From contig JALNVE010000244.1 in the NCBI GenBank assembly GCA_023227695.1, positions 1-5,004 of the forward strand: a stretch of 5,004 nucleotides of DNA. Reading direction: 5' to 3'. The position numbers were made by a program, and so were the translations under genes. Source of the stretch: Paludibacteraceae bacterium (lineage in GTDB: Bacteria > Bacteroidota > Bacteroidia > Bacteroidales > Paludibacteraceae). Below are positions 1 through 4,173 of this stretch, piece after piece; positions within the stretch are counted from its first letter, which is position 1; every line of letters starts with the position of its first letter. The notes beneath the pieces were generated by a model, which saw only the letters and a program-made list of their open reading frames with translations, had not been told where the DNA came from and ran no database searches.

Positions 1-66
1 CACCATTCCTTTTTCCGTTCTTTTTGGTTATTGCAGATTTGCAAGTTGGACATTTTTTTTATTCAT
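1..66 (-). pseudogene. Start of a zinc-ribbon transposase gene, out of frame with its ATG; truncated by window edge
   Basis: The minus-strand frame from 58 to 1 reads KKCPTCKSAITKKNGKRNG and stays open to the edge. A CxxC pair followed by a basic KNGKRNG stretch matches the first half of the zinc ribbon at the N-terminus of several IS transposases, where a second CxxC normally follows within about 20 residues. This frame has no ATG, GTG or TTG and is closed upstream by TAA at 61-59. The only nearby ATG (66-64) is in another frame and gives a 12-residue peptide ending at TAA 30-28. Between them is a run of eight A (60-53); nine would join ATG-AAT to the zinc-ribbon frame and give MNKKKCPTC. 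The gene is therefore either broken by a one-base loss or expressed by slippage. A third frame, from ATG 53-51 (MSNLQICNNQKE), is also open but resembles nothing I know. Confidence 0.45.
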
Positions 67-87
67 AATACTCTTTTGAACAACTCC

Positions 88-119
88 TAAAGCTAGAATT
101 TATGGGACTTAAGAACAAG
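88..119 (-). promoter_or_regulatory. Candidate Bacteroides-type promoter for the IS transposase
   Basis: On the minus strand CTTG (119-116) is followed after 20 bp by TAGCTTTA (95-88). The Bacteroides primary sigma consensus is TTTG at -33 and TAnnTTTG at -7, about 19-21 bp apart, so this is a 3/4 and 7/8 match at good spacing. Transcription would begin near 80-83, leaving a leader of roughly 15 bases before the ATG at 66. Such short matches occur by chance in AT-rich DNA; position relative to the transposase start is the main support. Confidence 0.3.
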
Positions 120-124
120 TCTCC

Positions 125-144
125 GCCTGCATTTTGACCTATAG
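125..144. repeat. 20-bp direct repeat, copy 1 (inner)
   Basis: GCCTGCATTTTGACCTATAG on the plus strand is identical to the copy at 166-185, with a start-to-start distance of 41 bp. On the minus strand it contains the core GTCAAAATG, which resembles the GTCAAAA of the element terminus. It lies in the subterminal part of the inferred insertion sequence, so a transposase or regulator binding site is the likely role, but that is inference. Confidence 0.7.
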
Positions 145-165
145 AGAATAAATGGTGTGTTTTTA

Positions 166-185
166 GCCTGCATTTTGACCTATAG
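166..185. repeat. 20-bp direct repeat, copy 2 (outer), overlapping a 12-bp palindrome
   Basis: This is an exact second copy of the repeat at 125-144. Unlike copy 1 it runs into a perfect 12-bp palindrome, GACCTATAGGTC (177-188), because the next bases are GTC; copy 1 has AGA there and loses the dyad. The palindrome could bind a dimeric protein or be chance. Its outer edge is about 20 bp from the inferred element end. Confidence 0.7.
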
Positions 186-193
186 GTCCATTT

Positions 194-208
194 TTTTGAC
201 ACAGCCTC
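194..208 (-). repeat. Putative terminal inverted repeat of the insertion sequence
   Basis: The minus strand reads GAGGCTGTGTCAAAA here, and three further A follow in the same run. Termini of the form GxGxCTGTGTnAAAA are common in bacterial IS elements. The partner repeat at the other end is outside the window, so the assignment rests on the motif and on what lies inside it (repeats, promoter-like sequence, transposase-like start). Confidence 0.5.
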
Positions 209-433
209 TTTTGCTTTGGAGCTTCTCTACTAGAATATCGGATTATGAGCAAAACTGTATGGGCAAAGTCTTTAATCACAGATCGTTTTTCCCTACGAAT
301 CAATTACTTTTATCCTAGATTTCACGGATGACTAGATAGTGGAGGTCTTTTCTACTTGCTGACCACCCGAGATGCATTTTTTCTGTCCGAGATTTATTAT
401 TATCTGATCACCTCCACCTGTTTTTGAGAATCA
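209..433. other. Intergenic DNA between the IS end and the lipoprotein gene, no gene seen
   Basis: I find no credible coding region on either strand. The longest ATG-started plus-strand frame is only 28 codons (245-331), and minus-strand frames break often. Small structures are present: an 8-bp inverted repeat GTGGAGGT (339-346) with ACCTCCAC (410-417) around a 63-bp loop, and two copies of CCGAGAT (367-373, 387-393). No tRNA-like cloverleaf or T-loop motif is visible. This is probably the 3' trailer of the lipoprotein transcript plus the DNA into which the element inserted. Confidence 0.6.
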
Positions 434-447
434 TTACAAATTCTCAA
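424..447 (-). repeat. Inverted repeat spanning the lipoprotein stop codon
   Basis: TTGAGAAT (424-431) and ATTCTCAA (440-447) form a perfect 8-bp stem with an 8-base loop; the TAA stop of the lipoprotein gene (436-434) lies in the loop. The stem is AT-rich, and in the direction of transcription it is followed by AAAACAGG rather than a T run, so it does not look like a standard intrinsic terminator. It could mark a 3' end or be fortuitous. Confidence 0.45.
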
Positions 448-1009
448 GTTCGGTGTATAGAGGCATATAGTTTCTTATTAATTTGATTTCGCATTGGGCA
501 TCGTCTACCACATCACGGATAGTTCCCATCCAATCGTCAAAGGTACCGTCTTTTTCAATCAGTTCTAATGTCTCTTTACGACGAAGATAAAGAATCATTT
601 GACCGTTATCATCAAATTTTACATACATGTATGGTGCATAAAATCCCACAAGATAAGCGTTTGTGTAATGGATGATATAATCGGTTATGTAATAATAACT
701 GCTGTCTTTTACTCTTCCATCATTGATGAAATAGGCTATCATGTTTTTGAAATAAATAGATCCTTTGGCTTTCTCTTCAAAAGCATCGTCCATTTTACCT
801 CTAAGATCGTTTGCTGCAACTTGTGGTTCGTATTTCCAGTTGACGTCAATATAGGATTCAGTGTCTGAAATTTCCCATCCCCCTAACAACTGTTTGTTCG
901 AAACAGGTGTGGTATCTATGCTTGGGACTTCGTCTTCGCAAGAGCTGAGAATGGATAGTCCTAGGAGTGAAACAAAGAATGAGACTAGATGTAATTTTCT
1001 TATTTTCAT
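434..1009 (-). CDS. Putative outer-membrane lipoprotein with lipocalin-like start, unknown function
   Basis: The 191-residue product begins with a typical lipoprotein signal: basic MKIRK, a hydrophobic stretch to about residue 20, and a lipobox LSSC with the lipidated Cys at 24. The mature N-terminus CEDE is acidic. In Bacteroidota an acidic patch at positions +2 to +4 acts as a lipoprotein export signal, so surface display is plausible. After a short linker, LLGGWEISD (41-49) resembles the LxGxW start of lipocalin-like beta-barrel proteins common in this phylum. The middle (about 85-145) has alternating aromatic and polar residues and many Tyr, as in beta-strands (SYYYITDYIIHY, APYMYVKFDDNGQMILYL). 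I recognise no catalytic motif and would not assign a ligand. ATG at 1009 is chosen because it places the signal peptide correctly; there is no Shine-Dalgarno sequence. It follows prfB after 150 bp and probably has its own promoter. Confidence 0.8.
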   Translation of the reverse strand: MKIRKLHLVSFFVSLLGLSILSSCEDEVPSIDTTPVSNKQLLGGWEISDTESYIDVNWKYEPQVAANDLRGKMDDAFEEKAKGSIYFKNMIAYFINDGRVKDSSYYYITDYIIHYTNAYLVGFYAPYMYVKFDDNGQMILYLRRKETLELIEKDGTFDDWMGTIRDVVDDAQCEIKLIRNYMPLYTELENL

Positions 1010-1046
1010 GATTGTTTGTAGTTAGTTTTCCTTATATACTATGCGA

Positions 1047-1069
1047 AAGGGATGGTAAATCCATCCCTT
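1047..1069 (-). other. 9-bp stem-loop upstream of the lipoprotein gene
   Basis: AAGGGATGG (1047-1055) and CCATCCCTT (1061-1069) pair perfectly around the 5-base loop TAAAT. It is the most GC-rich structure in this AT-rich gap. On the minus strand only three T fall at its 3' foot before CGCATAG, so it is a poor intrinsic terminator for prfB. If the promoter at 1077-1111 is real, the transcript would start almost exactly at this stem, making it a 5'-terminal hairpin about 38 bases before the ATG, a placement that can slow mRNA decay. Either role (3' end of the prfB transcript or 5' leader structure) is inference. Confidence 0.5.
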
Positions 1070-1076
1070 CAATTAT

Positions 1077-1111
1077 CAAAGATAAAAAACATAAAACTTT
1101 TTTGCATCAAA
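1077..1111 (-). promoter_or_regulatory. Candidate Bacteroides-type promoter for the lipoprotein gene
   Basis: On the minus strand TATCTTTG (1084-1077) matches the Bacteroides -7 consensus TAnnTTTG at every defined base. An upstream TTTG (1111-1108) could be the -33 element, but the 23-bp spacing is a few bases longer than usual (about 19-21). Transcription would start around 1069-1072, some 60 bases before the ATG at 1009. The location in the only sizeable gap between prfB and the lipoprotein supports it. Confidence 0.4.
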
Positions 1112-1114
1112 TTT

Positions 1115-1139
1115 TCAATAAATGATTAATATTTATTGA
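1115..1139 (-). repeat. AT-rich inverted repeat just downstream of prfB
   Basis: TCAATAAAT (1115-1123 on the plus strand) pairs with ATTTATTGA (1131-1139) in a perfect 9-bp stem with a 7-base loop, 20 bases past the prfB stop. Pairing is almost all A-T, and no clear T run follows in the direction of transcription. It could be a weak 3'-end signal for the rnc-ligase-prfB transcript or an operator-like dyad, or may simply reflect low GC content. Confidence 0.4.
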
Positions 1140-1159
1140 TGTATGCGGCTTTTTATCAG

Positions 1160-2276
1160 TTATTTAGTTCCTCCGCCAAACTCCATTAGGTAAGCTTTGA
1201 TGAAATCGTCTATATCACCATCCATCACTGCTTGAACGTTGGATGTCTGGAAGTTTGTACGGTGATCTTTCACACGTCTGTCGTCGAAGACGTAGCTTCT
1301 GATCTGTGATCCCCATTCGATCTTCTTCTTTCCTGCCTCGACTTTTGCTGACTCAACTCTTCGTTTTTCCAACTCGTATTCGTACAATTGTGAACGAAGT
1401 AAACGCATTGCGTTGTCCTTGTTTCCAAATTGAGATCTACTCTCGGTGTTTTCAATGACAATCTCCTCGATCTGACCAGTCAAGTCGTTTTTGTATTTAT
1501 AGTGCAAACGGACACCCGTCTCCACCTTGTTTACGTTCTGACCACCGGCACCACTTGAACGGAAGGTATCCCAAGACAAGTTGGCTGCGTTGATTTCGAT
1601 CTCGATACTGTCGTCAACCAAAGGAACAATGAAAACAGAAGTGAAAGAGGTCATACGTTTGCCTTGAGCATTGAAAGGAGAGACTCTCACTAAACGGTGA
1701 ACACCGTTTTCGCTCTTGAGGTAGCCATATGCAAAATCTCCCTCAATTTGCATGGTAACTGTCTTTATTCCTGCTTCATCACCGTCTTGCCAGTTCGTGA
1801 TCTCTGTTTTGTATCCATGATTTTCGCACCAGCGTTGGTACATACGGAAAAGCATGTCGGCCCAGTCCTGAGCCTCTGTACCTCCAGCACCAGCAACGAT
1901 TTTAAGAACGGCGCCCATTTTATCCTCTTCGTTACGAAGCATGTTGCGCATCTCCAAATCTTCGGTGATTTTTACGGCATGGTCGTAAGCCTGCTGAACC
2001 TCCTCTTCAGAGACAGCTTCGTCCTTAAAGAAGTCCATTGCAAGTTGTAGCTCCTCGCATGCAGCTTTGACCTCGTTATAACCTTCTACCCATTTTTTAA
2101 GGTCTTTGACCTTCTTCATTTGGGCTTCTGCAGCCTTTTGGTCGTCCCAAAAGCCTGGAGCTTGTGTCCGGAGTTCCTCTTCTTCAATTTGGACTATCTT
2201 TGCATCGATGTCAAAGATACCTCCTCAACGCATCCTCGCGTTCCAACAAGTTCTTTAGTTGGTCTGTCGTTATCAT
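1160..2276 (-). CDS. prfB: Peptide chain release factor 2 (RF2), +1 programmed frameshift
   Basis: RF2 recognises UGA and UAA in the ribosomal A site and triggers hydrolysis of the finished peptide. The gene is in two frames. ATG at 2276-2274 starts a 21-codon leader (MITTDQLKNLLEREDALRRYL) ending at TGA 2213-2211. A +1 shift after CTT (2216-2214) skips T2213, and translation continues from GAC (2212-2210) as DIDAKIVQIEEEELRTQAPGFWDD to TAA at 1162-1160. Joined length is 371 residues (21+350), against 365 for E. coli RF2. The stop-codon-recognition tripeptide SPF is at about 199-201 and the peptidyl-hydrolysis motif GGQ at about 244-246 (context SSGAGGQNVNKVE), both close to their E. coli positions; an acidic, helical N-terminal domain precedes them. 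The internal ATG at 2119 is not the start, as it would drop 52 conserved residues. It lies 58 bp after the acyl-CoA ligase, probably in the same transcript. Confidence 0.97.
2210..2225 (-). promoter_or_regulatory. prfB programmed +1 frameshift site (autoregulatory)
   Basis: The minus strand reads AGGAGGTATCTTTGAC. This holds every known part of the RF2 recoding signal: a Shine-Dalgarno-like AGGAGG (2225-2220), a 3-base spacer TAT, the slippery codon CTT, the in-frame stop TGA (2213-2211), and a following C that weakens termination. The E. coli site differs only in AGGGGG for AGGAGG. When RF2 is scarce the ribosome stalls at UGA and slips +1 to make full-length RF2; when it is plentiful the leader terminates. 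This negative feedback is well established for the family. Confidence 0.96.
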
Positions 2277-2334
2277 TTTGTCGTTTTTATGATGTTTTAA
2301 TTTTTACAAATCAAGATTGCTGCGAGACTAGCAG
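2277..2334 (-). other. 58-bp gap between the acyl-CoA ligase and prfB
   Basis: The spacer is AT-rich near prfB (TTTGTAAAAATTAAAACATC on the minus strand) and has no convincing -7 TAnnTTTG box and no terminator; the only dyad is a weak CTGC/GCAG 4-bp pairing. The A-rich run before the prfB ATG, with no Shine-Dalgarno sequence, is typical of Bacteroidota translation starts. Read-through from the ligase gene is the simplest interpretation. Confidence 0.45.
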
Positions 2335-4143
2335 TTATACATACATTGCTTCGATCTCGTTTGCGTAGTTTTGATAAATCACCTTTCTCTTCAACTTGAG
2401 AGTCAATGTCAACTCTCCGTTTTCAGAAGTGAATGGCTTTGTAAGAAGAGTAAACTTCTTGACTTGCTCGTATGTAGCCAAATCTTTCTGGCATTGATTG
2501 ATTCTATCCCAGAAGAGATTGATGATATTCTCGTTTTTGAGAAGATCCTCCATAGAGCGATATTCGATATTTTTAGCCTCGGCGTAAGCCTTAACCGCGC
2601 CATAAGCAGGAATGATCAATGCTGAGACAAACTTTCTCTGGTCTCCGATGATGGCAACCTGCTCAATATACTTGTCGATGACCAGTTTGTTCTCTACGTG
2701 TTGAGGCGCAATGTATTTACCATTAGAGGTTTTGAAAAGCTCTTTGATTCTCTCGGTCATAATCAAACGGCCTTCAGGAGTGATTTTTCCTGCATCGCCC
2801 GTTCTGAACCAATCGCCGATAAAGCTCTCTTCGTTTGCTTTTGGCTTCTTGTAGTATCCTTTTGTGATGGTTCCTCCCTTCAAAAGAATCTCGTCGTTTT
2901 CGCCGATTTTAACAAGAACTTCAGGCATAATATCACCCACAGAATCTATGTCGTAATTCTTATTATATGGATTGTAGCAAGATACGGTTGCCGTTGATTC
3001 TGTTAATCCGTAGCCTACAACGATGTTGATTCCAACGCTGTGTAGGAATATATTGACCTCGTTAGCCAATTGCGAACCTGCACAAGGGAAGAGCATGCCG
3101 TTTTCGATACCGATAACTTTTTTCAAAAGACGGAACAACGTCTTGTTGTAAAATTGATATCTAAGTTCCAAAAGGGCAGGCACGGGTTTGTCGAAACGTT
3201 TGTATTCGAGATTTCGTTTCTCTCCAACTTTGATAGCGTGGAGGGTAAGTTTCTGCAAGAAACTAGGGAATGTCTCGATTTTTTCGTTTACACCAGAGTA
3301 AACCTTCTCCCAGAAACGAGGAACGGCGCACATCATATTTGGCCTTACCTCTTTCAGGGTGTCTTGTATGAGTTTTGGATCCAAGTTGAAGGAGATCTCA
3401 ACACCTTTGTGTAGGCAGTAGTATAACCAAGCACGTTCGAACACATGGCTGAGTGGCAAGAAACAAAGAGAGGTGAGTTTGTCTTTAACATTAGTCAGAC
3501 GTAAATCGTGAATCTTTATTGCTTGCGCGTAGTTAGCATGTGAGAGCATAACGCCTTTAGGCTCACCTGTTGTTCCGGATGTATAGATGAGAGTGGCCAA
3601 GTCGTCAAGAGAAAGTCTTGACATTCTATCTTTGAAAATCTCAGGAGCAGTTGCTGATTCAGCACCTCTCTTCATGAATTCTTCGTAGGTGATGGCTGCC
3701 TCTTCGCCTTTTAAATCTATGGATTTGTCTATAGCGACAATCTTCTTTAGCGTCTTTGAGTTACGTAAAGCTTCGAGAGCTCTGTCGTATTGATACTGTT
3801 CGCCGACAAAAATAACTTCTATTTCTGCGTCATTGATGATGTACTCGATTTGGGCAGTAGAAGAGGTGGCGTACATGGGAACTGCAGTTAATCGGATAGC
3901 TTGTAAAGCTAGATCAACTTCCACAATTTCCGCCATATTCTGAGAGAATATGCCAACTTTATCGTTCTCTTTTGTGCCAATTTCGATAAGAGAGTAGGCT
4001 GCCTGTTTAACTTTGTCTCGAAGGTCTACCCATGTTATATCTTCCCACTTGTTGCTTTCAGTGTTTTTATAACGTAGAGCAACCTTCTGTCCAAATTTCT
4101 GGGCATTCTCAAAAACCAAATTACCTAAATGACTATATTCCAT
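2335..4143 (-). CDS. AMP-forming long-chain acyl-CoA ligase
   Basis: The 602-residue protein belongs to the ANL (acyl-CoA synthetase / NRPS adenylation / luciferase) superfamily. It would activate a fatty acid with ATP to an acyl-AMP and then transfer the acyl group to CoA. Signatures in order: P-loop YTSGTTGEPKG (187-197), LPLSHVFERAW (229-239) typical of the long-chain subgroup, GYGLTES (377-383) for adenine and acyl-AMP contacts, RTGD (447-450) with the Asp for ribose, the hinge region ERIKELFKTSNGKYIAP (464-480), and a C-terminal LTLTLKLKRK in which Lys583 is the likely catalytic lysine. No signal peptide or membrane helix is evident; such enzymes act at the cytoplasmic face of the membrane. 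Length is normal and all motifs are intact. ATG at 4143 begins MEYSHLGNLVFENA, a normal family start, 30 bp after rnc, so co-transcription is likely. Chain-length preference cannot be read from sequence; exogenous or recycled fatty acids for phospholipid synthesis are plausible substrates. Confidence 0.93.
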   Translation of the reverse strand: MEYSHLGNLVFENAQKFGQKVALRYKNTESNKWEDITWVDLRDKVKQAAYSLIEIGTKENDKVGIFSQNMAEIVEVDLALQAIRLTAVPMYATSSTAQIEYIINDAEIEVIFVGEQYQYDRALEALRNSKTLKKIVAIDKSIDLKGEEAAITYEEFMKRGAESATAPEIFKDRMSRLSLDDLATLIYTSGTTGEPKGVMLSHANYAQAIKIHDLRLTNVKDKLTSLCFLPLSHVFERAWLYYCLHKGVEISFNLDPKLIQDTLKEVRPNMMCAVPRFWEKVYSGVNEKIETFPSFLQKLTLHAIKVGEKRNLEYKRFDKPVPALLELRYQFYNKTLFRLLKKVIGIENGMLFPCAGSQLANEVNIFLHSVGINIVVGYGLTESTATVSCYNPYNKNYDIDSVGDIMPEVLVKIGENDEILLKGGTITKGYYKKPKANEESFIGDWFRTGDAGKITPEGRLIMTERIKELFKTSNGKYIAPQHVENKLVIDKYIEQVAIIGDQRKFVSALIIPAYGAVKAYAEAKNIEYRSMEDLLKNENIINLFWDRINQCQKDLATYEQVKKFTLLTKPFTSENGELTLTLKLKRKVIYQNYANEIEAMYV

Positions 4144-4173
4144 AACGTTATTATTATTGCGGGAGCTGCTGGT

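Larger units (their letters stand above)
1..208 (-). mobile_element. One end of an insertion sequence, running off the left edge
   Basis: Read on the minus strand from 208 leftward, the DNA starts with GAGGCTGTGTCAAAA, a sequence of the kind found at the termini of many bacterial insertion sequences. It continues through two identical 20-bp subterminal repeats and a candidate promoter, and reaches the first codons of a zinc-ribbon protein like the N-terminus of several transposase families. This order (terminal repeat, subterminal binding-site-like repeats, promoter, transposase start) is what an IS end looks like. The other end, the transposase catalytic domain and the target duplication are outside the window, so the family cannot be named. 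IS256-like elements with a zinc-binding N-terminus, or IS1/IS1595-type elements, are possibilities. The boundary at 208 is inferred from the motif and could be off by a few bases. Confidence 0.55.

Noticed and set aside
125..185. CRISPR array (two identical 20-bp repeats with a 21-bp spacer)
   Set aside because: Only two copies, repeat shorter than typical CRISPR repeats, no cas genes, and the position inside an IS end gives a better explanation.
245..331. 28-codon ATG-started plus-strand frame (MSKTVWAKSL...)
   Set aside because: Short, with no promoter or homologue I recognise, and in DNA where frames of this length arise by chance.
367..393. Two copies of CCGAGAT 20 bp apart as a regulatory repeat
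   Set aside because: Seven-base repeats are expected by chance at this scale, and no gene lies downstream of them within the element-free DNA.
339..417. Structured RNA or terminator from the GTGGAGGT/ACCTCCAC inverted repeat
   Set aside because: The 63-bp loop is long, the stem has only 8 bp, and no T run or known RNA motif accompanies it.
599..868. 89-codon plus-strand frame opposite the lipoprotein gene
   Set aside because: It is antisense to a gene with a clear signal peptide and lipobox, has no promoter or recognisable motif, and reads as a hydrophobic, Ile/Val/Phe-rich sequence typical of a reversed frame.
1697..2050. 117-codon plus-strand frame inside prfB
   Set aside because: It lies fully opposite conserved RF2 sequence; the product has no recognisable motif.
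2211..2213. In-frame TGA near the start of prfB read as a nonsense mutation
   Set aside because: It sits in the exact conserved context AGGAGG-TAT-CTT-TGA-C of the RF2 autoregulatory frameshift, so it is functional.
2120..2368. 82-codon plus-strand frame over the prfB 5' end
   Set aside because: Its persistence comes from lying opposite the real N-terminal part of RF2, which the frameshift explains.
3070..3414. 114-codon plus-strand frame inside the acyl-CoA ligase
   Set aside because: Antisense shadow of an intact ANL enzyme, with no family resemblance of its own. The other plus-strand frames in 2371-2997 and 4333-4861 are rejected for the same reason.
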